64,000 nt of DNA, from NCBI RefSeq assembly GCF_022827545.1, contig NZ_CP094671.1:61597-125596 (forward strand). Reading direction: 5' to 3'. Below, piece after piece: positions 18,274 to 26,788 of this stretch. The translations under genes were made by a program, and so were the position numbers. The stretch's first letter is position 1, and the number at the start of each line of letters is the position of its first letter. Under the pieces are notes generated by a model that was not told the origin of the DNA, ran no database searches, and saw only the letters and a program-made list of their open reading frames with translations. Source of the stretch: Hymenobacter tibetensis (lineage in GTDB: Bacteria > Bacteroidota > Bacteroidia > Cytophagales > Hymenobacteraceae).

Positions 18274-19065
18274 TTAGTTCGCGTTTGCTAGCGCTCGGTC
18301 GAGGTGCACGTAGCCGCCGTCCACGTGCACTAATTGGCCGGTGGTGTGGCTGGCGCGCGCCGACAGCAGGAATGCCACCGTGCTGCCAATTTCCTCGGCG
18401 GTCGTCATCCGGCCACCGAGCGGGATACGGGCCATAATCTCTTGCAACGCTTGCGCGGGGTGGGGCAGGGTCTCGATCCAGGTTTCGTATTGTGGCGTCC
18501 AGCACTCGGCCACTACCACGGCGTTCACCCGAATGCCGTACTTGAGCAGCTCCACGGCCCATTCGCGGGTGAGAGCGTTGCGAGCGCCGTTGGCGGCGGC
18601 GTAGGCCGAGGTATTGCCCTGGCCGGTTTCAGCAGTTTTAGAGGTGATGTTGACGATGGCACCACCCGATTTTTTCAGTTCAGGTAGGGCGTGGTGCGCC
18701 ATCAGGTAGTAGTGTACCATGCTCTGGTGCAGGCTGTGCATAAACCGTAGGTAATCGCCGTGTTCCAAACCTACGCCATCGTTTACGCCGGCATTATTCA
18801 CCAGGCCCTCGATGCGCCCAAACTGGCTGATAACTGTTTGTACTGCTTGCTGGCAAGCTTGTGGGTCCGATAGCTCGGTCACAACCTGCCCAGCCTGGTA
18901 TCCTTCCGCTTCCAAGGCAGCCACGGTGCGGGCATTGTCAGCGGCATCCCGGCCCACAATCACCGGGATGGCCCCCTCGGCGGCTAGCACCCGGCAGATG
19001 CCCGCCCCGATGCCCCGGGCTCCCCCCGTGACGATAATTACTTGGTTGGTGAGCTGCAAATCCAT
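18274..19065 (-). CDS. SDR-family dehydrogenase, likely L-fucose dehydrogenase, with YxxxN in place of YxxxK
   Basis: Classical short-chain dehydrogenase of 263 residues. The cofactor motif TGGARGIGAG is at the N-terminus and NNAGVND follows. The likely reaction is oxidation of L-fucose to L-fuconolactone, the first step of the non-phosphorylating fucose pathway. The segment SAYAAANGARNALTREWAVE aligns with the catalytic YxxxK helix of L-fucose dehydrogenases, but the Lys is Asn here (AAC on the coding strand). The catalytic Tyr and upstream Ser (NITSKTAETG) are kept. It may be a subfamily variation or an altered mechanism. It lies 21 bp from the FAH gene, clearly one operon. Fucose as the substrate is inferred from the operon. 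Confidence 0.8.
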   Translation of the reverse strand: MDLQLTNQVIIVTGGARGIGAGICRVLAAEGAIPVIVGRDAADNARTVAALEAEGYQAGQVVTELSDPQACQQAVQTVISQFGRIEGLVNNAGVNDGVGLEHGDYLRFMHSLHQSMVHYYLMAHHALPELKKSGGAIVNITSKTAETGQGNTSAYAAANGARNALTREWAVELLKYGIRVNAVVVAECWTPQYETWIETLPHPAQALQEIMARIPLGGRMTTAEEIGSTVAFLLSARASHTTGQLVHVDGGYVHLDRALANAN

Positions 19066-19086
19066 AGTCGTTCCGTTACGCAGGCG

Positions 19087-19944
19087 CTAGCTTGCCGCGT
19101 ATGCCTGCACCGCTTGCCGGGCGCTACCCAAGCCGTCAATACCTAGTTCCACCGCATCCCCGGACTTCAAGTACACGGGCGGGTTGAAACCCAAACCCAC
19201 TCCGGCCGGCGTGCCTGTGGAGATGATGTCGCCCGGCAGCAGGGTCATGAACTGGCTGATGTAGGAAATCAGAAAAGGAACCCGGAAAATAAGGTTGGCC
19301 GTGGTGCCGTCCTGCATAAGCTGTCCGTTCACTTTCAGCCACAAGCGCAGATCGTTGACATCGCCCAGCTCGTCGGGCGTGACCAGCCAGGGGCCCAGGG
19401 GGGCGAAAGTGTCGCAGCCCTTGCCCTTGTCCCAGGTGCCGCCGCGCTCCAGCTGAAATTCGCGCTCCGACACGTCATTGTGCAGGGTATAACCGGCAAT
19501 GTAGGCGGGCGCCTCGGCCTCCGTCACGTACGAGGCCTTTTTGCCAATCACCACGGCCAGTTCCACTTCCCAATCGGTTTTCACCGAGTTGCGGGGAATA
19601 ACAATGGCGTCGTTCGGGCCAACCAACGCGGTGGTGGACTTCAGAAAGATAATGGGCTCGGTAGGGGGAGTAGCGTTGGTTTCGCGGGCATGATCAGCAT
19701 AATTGAGTCCAATGCAGATGATTTTTGAGGGCCGAGCCACGGGTGGCCCCAGCCGCTCGTGCGGGGCCAGCAGAGGCAAGGTATTCGCGTTGGCTTGCAC
19801 GAAATCGGCAAGACAAGCCAGGCCGTCGTTGGCAAAAAATGCTTCGTCGTAGTCGTGCCCAAACGTGGGAAGACCATAGGCTTGCGTGCCAAGCAAAATG
19901 CCGGGCTGTTCGTGGCCCGGCGGGCCGTAGCGGAGGAGTTTCAT
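19087..19944 (-). CDS. FAH-family hydrolase, likely 2,4-diketo-3-deoxy-L-fuconate hydrolase
   Basis: Fumarylacetoacetate-hydrolase family protein of 285 residues. It has the usual N-terminal MKLLRYGPPGHEQPGIL and CIGLNYADHARETN. The metal-binding pattern TDWEVELAVVIGKK (E-x-E) followed by HNDVSERE (Asp) is intact, as is the C-terminal GDIISTGTPAGVGLGFNPP. In the oxidative fucose pathway this family cleaves 2,4-diketo-3-deoxy-L-fuconate to pyruvate and L-lactate. It lies 24 bp after the second SDR gene and 21 bp before the first. Family is certain; the substrate is inferred from the neighbours. Confidence 0.87.
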   Translation of the reverse strand: MKLLRYGPPGHEQPGILLGTQAYGLPTFGHDYDEAFFANDGLACLADFVQANANTLPLLAPHERLGPPVARPSKIICIGLNYADHARETNATPPTEPIIFLKSTTALVGPNDAIVIPRNSVKTDWEVELAVVIGKKASYVTEAEAPAYIAGYTLHNDVSEREFQLERGGTWDKGKGCDTFAPLGPWLVTPDELGDVNDLRLWLKVNGQLMQDGTTANLIFRVPFLISYISQFMTLLPGDIISTGTPAGVGLGFNPPVYLKSGDAVELGIDGLGSARQAVQAYAAS

Positions 19945-19968
19945 AGGAAGGGGAGTAGGAGCGAGGGG

Positions 19969-20733
19969 TTAGTTGTTCAGGGTAATAAAGCCCCCATCCA
20001 AGGGGTAGTCGCAACCCGTCACGAAGCCGGCCTCCGCCGAGCAGAGGTACAAGGCCAAGGCAGCCACTTCGTCCGGGGTACCCATGCGGCCAATCGGTTG
20101 GCTACGGGCCAGCTGCGCGAACATCTCTTCTTCCTGCCCGGCGTAGGCGCGGGCCAGGAAGCCGTCGACGAACGGGGTATGCACCCGCGCCGGCGAGATG
20201 CTGTTGCAGCGAATACCGTCGGCCAGATAGTCCCGAGCCACCGACAGCGTCATGGCGTGCACCGCGCCTTTGCTCATGGAGTATGCAAACCGATTGGTGA
20301 TGCCCACGTGGGCCGCGATGGACGCCATGTTCACAATGGCTCCGCCGCCCTTAGCTTTGAGCAGCGGAATAGCAGCAAACAGGCAGTTGTAAACACCGCG
20401 TACGTTCACCCGGTACACGCGCTCGAAATCAGCTTCCGCCGTGCTTTCTACGTTGCCCACGTGGGCAATGCCGGCATTGTTAACCAATATATCCAACGGC
20501 CCAATGTGCTGAAAAGCGGCCAGCACTTCGGCCCGTTCACTTACATCGGCGGCGTGGACGTGCGCCGTGCCCCCGGCCGCGATGATGGTGGCCACTGTCG
20601 CCTGACCAGCGGCCTCGTCGTGCTCTAAGATGTGGACCACGGCCCCCTGCCGGGCGAATACTTGCGCAATAGCCCGGCCAATGCCGCTGCCGCCGCCGGT
20701 GACAACGGCCGTTTTAGTTGCTAAGGAAAACAT
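19969..20733 (-). CDS. SDR-family dehydrogenase, likely 2-keto-3-deoxy-L-fuconate dehydrogenase
   Basis: Short-chain dehydrogenase of 254 residues. It has TGGGSGIGRAIA (cofactor), NNAGIAHVG, the catalytic Ser in NMASIAAHVG, an intact YSMSK, and the C-terminal GCDYPLDGGF. The likely step is NAD-dependent oxidation of 2-keto-3-deoxy-L-fuconate to the 2,4-diketo acid, which is the substrate of the next gene's hydrolase. The open frame runs upstream to 20829 into the dehydratase gene, but the Met at 20733 sits right before the Rossmann fold and is the sensible start. Family confidence is high, the exact step moderate. Confidence 0.84.
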   Translation of the reverse strand: MFSLATKTAVVTGGGSGIGRAIAQVFARQGAVVHILEHDEAAGQATVATIIAAGGTAHVHAADVSERAEVLAAFQHIGPLDILVNNAGIAHVGNVESTAEADFERVYRVNVRGVYNCLFAAIPLLKAKGGGAIVNMASIAAHVGITNRFAYSMSKGAVHAMTLSVARDYLADGIRCNSISPARVHTPFVDGFLARAYAGQEEEMFAQLARSQPIGRMGTPDEVAALALYLCSAEAGFVTGCDYPLDGGFITLNN

Positions 20734-20791
20734 ATGGGTGGGAATGAGTGAGCGGATATGGTGCCCGCACTGGCGGCGCGCCAGCGCGTGG

Positions 20792-22468
20792 TTACAGATT
20801 GACGTCGCGCTGCCAGGGAATGAAATCATCTTGCCCGAGCAATTCGGCCTTGGTTTGGTAGCGGCCCGAAGCCAGCCCTACCAACCAGTGCAAGAGACGC
20901 TCCCCGTTTTCGGCAATGGTTTCACCGCCCGCCACGATGGGGCCGGCATCAAAATCTATAAGGTCCGGCATCCGCGTAGCCAAGCGCGTGTTGGTTGCAA
21001 TCTTCACCGTGGGGGTGATAGGGTTGCCCGTGGGCGTGCCCAGGCCTGTCGTAAAAAGAATGAGGGTGGCTCCCGAGGCGGCCATCCCCGTGGTGGCCAG
21101 CACGTCGTTGCCGGGGGTGCAGAGCAGGTGCAGGCCGGGGCGCACCGCTTTTTCGGTGTAGTCGAGCACTCCGGCTATGGGTGCGTAGCCACCCTTTTTG
21201 GCGGCTCCTGCCGACTTGATGGCATCCGTAATGAGGCCATCTTTGATGTTGCCCGGCGACGGGTTCATGTCGAAGCCAGCCCCCACGGCCGCGGCCTGCG
21301 CCGCGTAACTTTCCAGTAGTTGCACGAATCGCTGCGCATCCCGTTCCTCGGTGCAGCGGTTGATCAGCTCCTGCTCCACCCCGCACAGCTCCGGGAATTC
21401 AGCCAGCAGCGTAGTACCACCCAGCGTAACCAGCACATCCGACAAGTGCCCTACGGCCGGGTTGGCCGAAATTCCCGAAAAACCGTCGGAGCCGCCGCAT
21501 TTTAAGCCGATGTTCAGCTTGGCTAGGGGGACGGGCTGGCGGGTTTGCAGGTTAAGCTGCACCAGCCCCTGAAAAGTTTGCTTGATGGCCGCCGTCAGCA
21601 GCTCGGTTTCAGTGCCGTAAGTTTGATGGTTGAAGTACAATACCGGTCGGTCGAAAGTGGGCGAGCGGGCCGTAATAGCCGCTTGCAACATGCTTAACTG
21701 CGATTTCTGGCAGCCTAAACTCAGCACTGTCACGCCCCCTACGTTGGCATTGGTGATAAAGCCCGCCAGCAGATCACACAACCGCTGCGCGTCGGCAGCA
21801 GTGCCTCCGCAGCCCATCTCGTGGGTTAGAAACTTGATGCCATCGACGTTGGGAAACAAGAGGGAGCGGTCGATCGGCAACTCAGCGTCCGCAATTAAGT
21901 CCACCTTATCCAGATGGCCGGCGCGGTAGCTGTCGACTAATTGTTGCACCTGCTGGCGGTAGCGGTCCGTTTTGCCGTAACCCAGGGCCTGCTCGAAGGC
22001 ATCCTGCAGCATGCGGATGTTGCGGTTTTCGCAAAATACCAGCGGCACCACCAGCCAGTAGTTGCGCGTACCCACGCTGCCATCCGTACGAGGGTAGCCT
22101 TGAAACGTGGTAGTTTGCCAGGCGCTTACGTCCGGCGGCTGCCAAGTCCAGGCTTGGCGGCTATGCAAGCCGTAGGCTTCTGCCTCGTGCAACACATTGG
22201 TGGTCGTAATGACTTCGCCCAGGGCAATAGGCTTGGTGGCCTTGCCTACCCGCACCCCGTACATGCGCACCGGCTCCCCAATGGCCAGCGCCTCGGTCGT
22301 GACTTTGTGCTTGGCTTGCACGGGCTTCGGTAACGTAATGGCTTGGCCCTGATGCAGCAGCGTAGTGCCCGCCGGCAGGTCCCGCAACGCGACCAGCACA
22401 TTGTCATCTGGATGAATCTGGAGGTAGGTATGTAAGGGCGGTATCTCGGTCATTGGGGGCGAGCTCAT
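20792..22468 (-). CDS. UxaA-family (altronate dehydratase-like) sugar acid dehydratase, likely L-fuconate dehydratase
   Basis: Sugar-acid dehydratase of about 558 residues with an N-terminal SAF-like domain (IHPDDNVLVALRDLPAG) and the large UxaA/GarD catalytic domain (GYPRTDGSVGTRNYW, HEMGCGGTAADAQRLC, GLKCGGSDGFSGISANPAVG). Conserved Cys residues in these motifs are those expected to hold the metal site. In the Campylobacter fucose operon, proteins of this family stand where an L-fuconate dehydratase is needed, and the same role is inferred here. The frame is open back to 22612, but that extension is low-complexity. The Met at 22468 or 22453 is the likely start. It is the first gene of the minus-strand operon and faces the AraC regulator. 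Confidence 0.86.
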   Translation of the reverse strand: MSSPPMTEIPPLHTYLQIHPDDNVLVALRDLPAGTTLLHQGQAITLPKPVQAKHKVTTEALAIGEPVRMYGVRVGKATKPIALGEVITTTNVLHEAEAYGLHSRQAWTWQPPDVSAWQTTTFQGYPRTDGSVGTRNYWLVVPLVFCENRNIRMLQDAFEQALGYGKTDRYRQQVQQLVDSYRAGHLDKVDLIADAELPIDRSLLFPNVDGIKFLTHEMGCGGTAADAQRLCDLLAGFITNANVGGVTVLSLGCQKSQLSMLQAAITARSPTFDRPVLYFNHQTYGTETELLTAAIKQTFQGLVQLNLQTRQPVPLAKLNIGLKCGGSDGFSGISANPAVGHLSDVLVTLGGTTLLAEFPELCGVEQELINRCTEERDAQRFVQLLESYAAQAAAVGAGFDMNPSPGNIKDGLITDAIKSAGAAKKGGYAPIAGVLDYTEKAVRPGLHLLCTPGNDVLATTGMAASGATLILFTTGLGTPTGNPITPTVKIATNTRLATRMPDLIDFDAGPIVAGGETIAENGERLLHWLVGLASGRYQTKAELLGQDDFIPWQRDVNL

Positions 22469-22761
22469 GGCAGGGACCAGAGTGGGGAATGAAAAGGAGG
22501 AAGCGAACAACGCGCTGGTGGAGCAACCACTGGATTTAACCTGGCCACCAGCAGGAACCATTGAACTGCCTGACATGGCCTGAACCGTAACCGGAGCAGA
22601 GAGAAAAGCCAAGCAATCAAACTGGCCCTGGAACCCAGGAACAGATGAGAGTTCAAAATAACGGCGGTGGCTACAAGGGAAATGAAGGACTGTTGGCCAC
22701 TTTTACCACTATCTTGGCTGTTCAGCGGTCTACTTTCCCGCAAATCAGCCAATCCAACGGT
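22469..22761. promoter_or_regulatory. Divergent control region between fucose operon and AraC regulator
   Basis: These 293 bp separate two divergently read transcription units, the fucose operon (minus) and an AraC regulator (plus). The promoters and the regulator's binding sites should lie here. No palindrome or clear TTTG/TAnnTTTG pair could be fixed by eye. Open frames on both strands enter it but look like chance extensions. Confidence 0.4.
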
Positions 22762-23640
22762 ATGAAGCCGCAGCTCCTGAAAATTTCGCTGCCCTCCGAA
22801 TGTTCATTCAGTATTCGGCAAGACGTGGTGCCGCACTTCTATAACCGCTGGCATTACCATGCCGAAGTTGAGCTGGTTCACATTCAGCAGGGCCACGGCA
22901 CGCAATTCGTGGGTGACAGTATTCAACGCTTTGCGCCGGGTGATGTGCTGCTAATAGGGGCCAACCTGCCGCACTACTGGCGCTGTGACGCCGAGTATTT
23001 TGCGTCACAGTCGGGATTGCAGGCCCAAGCCACGGTGGTGCACTTCCTGCCCGACTTCTGGGGCACGGCCCTGCTGGACCTGCCCGAAAGCCGGGCGTTG
23101 AGTTACCTGCTGGAGCAGGCGCGGCGGGGAATCCGGCTGCACGGTCCGGTTCGCGACGCCGTTCGGCGTCTCCTGGCGCGGCTGTTGACCGCCACCGGCG
23201 TGGCCCGCCTAGTGCTGCTGCTCCGAATTCTGACGCTGGTTGCCGCCGAGGAGGTGGAATTGCTGGCTTCCAGCCCCCATTCCGCTCCGGGTAACGAAGC
23301 CGATACCGAGCGCATCAACCGAATTTATGCGTACTCACTCGCTCATTTTCAGCAAGCTGTTCCGCTAACTGACATAGCGGCCGTGGCCAACTTAAGCGTT
23401 CATTCGTTTTGCCGTTATTTTAAGGCCCATACCCGTAAGTCCTACTCCCGGTTTTTGCTGGAGCTGCGGGTGCGTCACGCTTGCCAGCTTTTGCACGGCG
23501 GATCGTTAAGCATCGCCCAGGTGTGCTATGAAAGTGGATTCAACCAGTTTTCAAGCTTCAATAAATACTTCAAGCAAATTACTGGTATGGCGCCGTTGTA
23601 CTACCGGCAAACAGTGCAGCGTGGCGCGGCAACTATTTGA
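22762..23640 (+). CDS. AraC-family transcriptional regulator, probably of the fucose operon
   Basis: AraC-type activator of 292 residues. The N-terminal half is a cupin ligand-binding domain (HFYNRWHYHAEVELVHIQQG, FAPGDVLLIGANLPHYW). The C-terminal half has two helix-turn-helix motifs (LTDIAAVANLSVHSFCRYFK and SIAQVCYESGFNQFSSFNKYF) and the closing GMAPLYYRQ. The frame is open to 22645, but the Met at 22762 begins the conserved domain. It is divergent from the fucose operon, the usual arrangement for a pathway-specific regulator that senses a sugar or sugar acid. The inducer is unknown. Confidence 0.9.
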   Translation: MKPQLLKISLPSECSFSIRQDVVPHFYNRWHYHAEVELVHIQQGHGTQFVGDSIQRFAPGDVLLIGANLPHYWRCDAEYFASQSGLQAQATVVHFLPDFWGTALLDLPESRALSYLLEQARRGIRLHGPVRDAVRRLLARLLTATGVARLVLLLRILTLVAAEEVELLASSPHSAPGNEADTERINRIYAYSLAHFQQAVPLTDIAAVANLSVHSFCRYFKAHTRKSYSRFLLELRVRHACQLLHGGSLSIAQVCYESGFNQFSSFNKYFKQITGMAPLYYRQTVQRGAATI

Positions 23641-24051
23641 GGCGGGTAAGGCTAAGCAAAACGGTTTTCAGTGTCACAAGGAAGACGTGCAAGACAGGAA
23701 CCATTTTGCAGCAATGAGAATAGGGGCGTGGCTATTTTATCTTAGGACCACATATTAGATGAAATCTAGCTCCCCATTGGGAATGAGAAACTAGATTTCT
23801 GACGAAATTTTAGAAAACAATTTTATTTAAAGTGTAAGATGTGTTCAGTTTCATTTGTAAAACAATTCTGAGCCTCTCACTTAACATATTTGCCAATTAA
23901 TTTTAATAAAGATACAGCCACTTTAAAATAAAAAGCAGTGCCTCAATCTCATAATTAGCGTTTTTAGAAAGCTAGCAAAGTTTCTATTAATTTTTTTCAG
24001 TGTTTATAACTGTCAAAACAAGTCTTAAGAAGAAGTTTGTATCATAGCATT
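23641..24051. other. AT-rich intergenic stretch, no gene seen
   Basis: This 411-bp gap is far more AT-rich than the flanking catabolic genes and has only short, unconvincing frames. It separates the AraC regulator from a small XRE/membrane-protein pair reading toward it. No terminator or repeat was recognised. Confidence 0.5.
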
Positions 24052-24252
24052 TTAGTCTCCTACTTCTATTATGAATATATCTTCAACTTTTTTATTAAAG
24101 AACTTGGCTATTTTGATGGCTAGGGTAGTTGAGGGGATGTACTTGCCATTTTCGATAGTATTGATAGCTTGGCGGGATACGCCAACTTGCTCGCCTAATT
24201 GCGCTTGTGTTATGTTCGAAATAGCTCGTTCTACTCGAATGGTATTTTTCAC
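24052..24252 (-). CDS. Small XRE-family helix-turn-helix regulator
   Basis: A 66-residue DNA-binding protein that is little more than one XRE helix-turn-helix (RVERAISNITQAQLGEQVGVSRQ, ending with FFNKKVEDIF). It resembles the short regulators paired with membrane proteins across Bacteroidota and Firmicutes. It starts one base after the stop of the upstream membrane protein gene, so the two are translationally close and co-transcribed. Base composition is AT-rich compared with the flanking operons. It probably represses its own unit; its targets cannot be read from the sequence. Confidence 0.88.
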   Translation of the reverse strand: MKNTIRVERAISNITQAQLGEQVGVSRQAINTIENGKYIPSTTLAIKIAKFFNKKVEDIFIIEVGD

Positions 24253-24253
24253 G

Positions 24254-24751
24254 CTATTTGCTTAATTGTTTTTCTGAATTCAATTTACTTTTGAAAAATA
24301 CAATATAGCTGTAACGTAAAATATATAATATCCAAAAACCTCCTGCGCTTAATGTTACTGAACTAGGTATCATGCTTTCGATTGCTACACCCTCGGCGAA
24401 TAAGAAATAAATGCAAGCAAGAAAAGTTAGAATTATCTGTATTGTGGAAGCAAACTGCAATGATTCAAGTCGTACACGATAAATAAACTCATCCTTTTCT
24501 TTAGAGAAAAAGAAGAACATGAAGCCGCAGACAGTAATTCCTAATGAAACATACGCCAATAAAGTGTTGGCCTGCCAGAACTCTGAGGGGTAAGGATACG
24601 ACCCGTCTGCCCAAGCTTTAGTTGGCTCGATGACTCGATAAACATTGATAAGTCCTCCTGAAGTAGCAATGCATACTCCTAGAGGGCCTATTAGCAACAT
24701 CCACAAGCCTGGCACTTTAAATCCTGTAGGAAGCAAGAGTTTGTTTTCCAT
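24254..24751 (-). CDS. Four-helix integral membrane protein paired with XRE regulator
   Basis: Protein of 165 residues with four predicted membrane spans, roughly residues 15-37, 64-83, 100-122 and 130-153. They are separated by short loops; the first loop contains TKAWADGSYPYPSEFWQ. No enzyme motif is visible. It precedes the XRE gene by one base in the same operon. Similar membrane protein/XRE pairs are common in Bacteroidota, but their role is not known to me. Its AT-rich codon use differs from the sugar genes on both sides. Confidence 0.75.
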   Translation of the reverse strand: MENKLLLPTGFKVPGLWMLLIGPLGVCIATSGGLINVYRVIEPTKAWADGSYPYPSEFWQANTLLAYVSLGITVCGFMFFFFSKEKDEFIYRVRLESLQFASTIQIILTFLACIYFLFAEGVAIESMIPSSVTLSAGGFWILYILRYSYIVFFKSKLNSEKQLSK

Positions 24752-25548
24752 AAGAGCTTTTTTTCATAAAAGTAATGTTAGCCTTACTATAAGTCAAGCA
24801 AACATGACAAAATGGTGTGAATAATTCTTGCTGTTGCCCATCTAACATGTAGAGTATTCTTTTCACTAATGTCTGTAAGAGTTCCAATCATACGTTGAAG
24901 GGAAAGGATCTCATTACAGTCACACTAACTCAACGCAAACGCTTGTCTAGGTTTCATAATGATACTTAAACAGAATATAAAATTCTGAAAGTGAATTGGT
25001 TAATGCATTAAATACAATCTGCACTACCTAGCTAAAGCACGGGATAGGTTATAAACCAATTCTTCTTTCATACTCTCCTGGCAAGAATGTGTACTTGGGA
25101 AAACTTGTTGTCAGCAGAAAACTGAGCCCTTTAGCGTCCCAAGGGCTGTCCTCAGCAGCCAGTTAGGGCAGGCAGCTATGCGGTGCAGTGCACAAGACAG
25201 ATAGAGGTGCTGCAAGGGGACCAGAGGGGAAAAGCAAACTCAAACGTTTGCGTCATGAAATCGGAGTTGCGAGAGATTGGCAAGCAGGAATAACTATTAC
25301 ATTTAAACCAGATTTAATTATGGTGTTTACGAACACGCATTGTATTTGCTTTTCATTCTTGGTTCTCCAGTAGATACAACACTAAGGAATAAGGACGGCA
25401 TAGGGTACCTAGTTCCTTCCACTTTTCTAAAGGGCATTCCCGCAAGCTCTGCGGAGCTTCCGGTTTAGAACTGAGTTTCATGTACTAGAAAATTGCCTTG
25501 CGTCTTCAACTGTCCTGCTAGATTTAGTAGACATCCTTTTCTTCTCAG
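24752..25548. other. Long AT-rich intergenic region upstream of LacI regulator
   Basis: About 800 bp without a convincing gene. A 61-codon frame at 25188-25373 lacks any recognisable feature and was not called. The region contains two LacI-operator-like palindromes (around 24936 and 25241) and a short hairpin AAGCTC/GAGCTT at 25444-25459. It probably holds promoter and operator sequence for the LacI gene at 25549. Confidence 0.45.
25241..25250. promoter_or_regulatory. Candidate LacI-type operator
   Basis: CAAACGTTTG is a perfect 10-bp palindrome with the central CG typical of LacI/GalR-family operators. It lies about 300 bp upstream of a LacI-family gene. A weaker relative, CAAACGCTTG, lies at 24936-24945. 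Autoregulation is an inference. Confidence 0.4.
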
Positions 25549-26595
25549 ATGTTACCCAAGCCAACCACTCTTAAGGAACTTGCCAACCTGCTGGGAATCT
25601 CCATTTCCACGGTTTCCCGGGCGCTGAACGATCACCCCAGCATTGGGAGCGCCACGGTGCAGAAAGTGAAAAAATTGGCTGCGGACTTGCACTATGAGCC
25701 CAATCAGACCGCCGTTTCCTTTCAGAAAGGCAAGACGTTCACCATTGGGGTGATCCTGCCGGAGTTATCAGAGGCTTTTTTTTCTTCGGCCATCACGGCT
25801 ATTGAAGAAGCAGCCTACAAACAGAATTACACGGTTTTGCTGGCGCAGTCGCACGATGATGAGTTGAAGGAAAAACAGGTAGTAGAGAAAATGCGGCACC
25901 ACCGGGTGGATGGGCTGTTGGTATCGGTGGCGAAGACAACTTCCTCTTTCGAGCATTTCGACCGATTGCGTCAGAGCAATATACCGGTTGTGTTTTTTGA
26001 TCGGATTCCACCTTTGCCCAATATCCATTACGTGGCCTGTGATCTGATAAAAGGCACTACGGAGGCGGTAAATTACCTTCTGAAGAAAGGTCACCGCACG
26101 ATAGGCATGATCAACGGCCCCGCCACCCTGTGCGCCAGCAGTGAAAGGCGGGAGGGATACATCAAGGCGATGATGAAGAGCAAGCTCAAATATGACCCAT
26201 CACTTGTCGTGGAGTGCGACCTGAGTGAGAAGGGCACCCAATCGGCCCTGGAATTGCTGCTCGCCAACAAAAGGAATGTCTCGGCCATTGTCACCTTCAA
26301 CGACTACATCTGGATTTACGCGCTTCATCACGCCAAATGTCTGCAGTTAGACATCTGCAACACCGTGGAGTTTGTCAGTTATGCCAACCTGCCCCTAGTT
26401 GCTTACATGGACCACACTCCCTCAGCCTCGGTGGAGCAATTTCCCCTGCAGCAAGGGCAGAAAGCCACTGAAATTCTGTTGGATCTGCTTCGCCAGAAAA
26501 GCCGCAGTTCAGACCACCAACAGGCATTCTATCATGTAACCATAGACTCGAAGCTGGTAGAAGGACAACCTAAACCGGCTCAAATCCCTTGCTAG
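25549..26595 (+). CDS. LacI-family transcriptional regulator
   Basis: LacI/GalR-type regulator of 348 residues. The N-terminal DNA-binding domain reads TTLKELANLLGISISTVSRA, with the usual hinge helix, followed by a periplasmic-binding-protein-like effector domain (FTIGVILPELSEAFFSSAIT, VDGLLVSVAKTT, PVVFFDRIPP). It precedes the nucleotidyltransferase-kinase operon by about 190 bp on the same strand, so that operon is its likely target. The effector is probably a sugar or sugar phosphate derived from the imported glycan. Family assignment is certain; target and effector are inferred. Confidence 0.92.
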   Translation: MLPKPTTLKELANLLGISISTVSRALNDHPSIGSATVQKVKKLAADLHYEPNQTAVSFQKGKTFTIGVILPELSEAFFSSAITAIEEAAYKQNYTVLLAQSHDDELKEKQVVEKMRHHRVDGLLVSVAKTTSSFEHFDRLRQSNIPVVFFDRIPPLPNIHYVACDLIKGTTEAVNYLLKKGHRTIGMINGPATLCASSERREGYIKAMMKSKLKYDPSLVVECDLSEKGTQSALELLLANKRNVSAIVTFNDYIWIYALHHAKCLQLDICNTVEFVSYANLPLVAYMDHTPSASVEQFPLQQGQKATEILLDLLRQKSRSSDHQQAFYHVTIDSKLVEGQPKPAQIPC

Positions 26596-26788
26596 GCTAT
26601 GGACTTAGCTGTCTGTCAGCCTGGCCCGGCGACGGGCAACGCTAGTGCCCTTGCCAAGGCCATAATAGCAACGAAGTAACGCACGATTTCTGTAGGCGCA
26701 GACCACTGCTAATTCTTTAGCGGCTGGCATTCCATTTTCGCTTGCAAAGCGCGTGGTCAACACAACGCGTTTCACTTACTCTTAACTC

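Noticed and set aside
20792..22612. Longer start for the UxaA-family gene at 22612
   Set aside because: The extra residues are Ser/Val-rich, unlike the family, and take up the promoter region; Met at 22468 or 22453 fits the domain start.
25188..25373. 61-codon open frame upstream of the LacI gene
   Set aside because: Basic then hydrophobic residues without any family likeness; it overlaps the candidate operator palindrome and is probably regulatory DNA.
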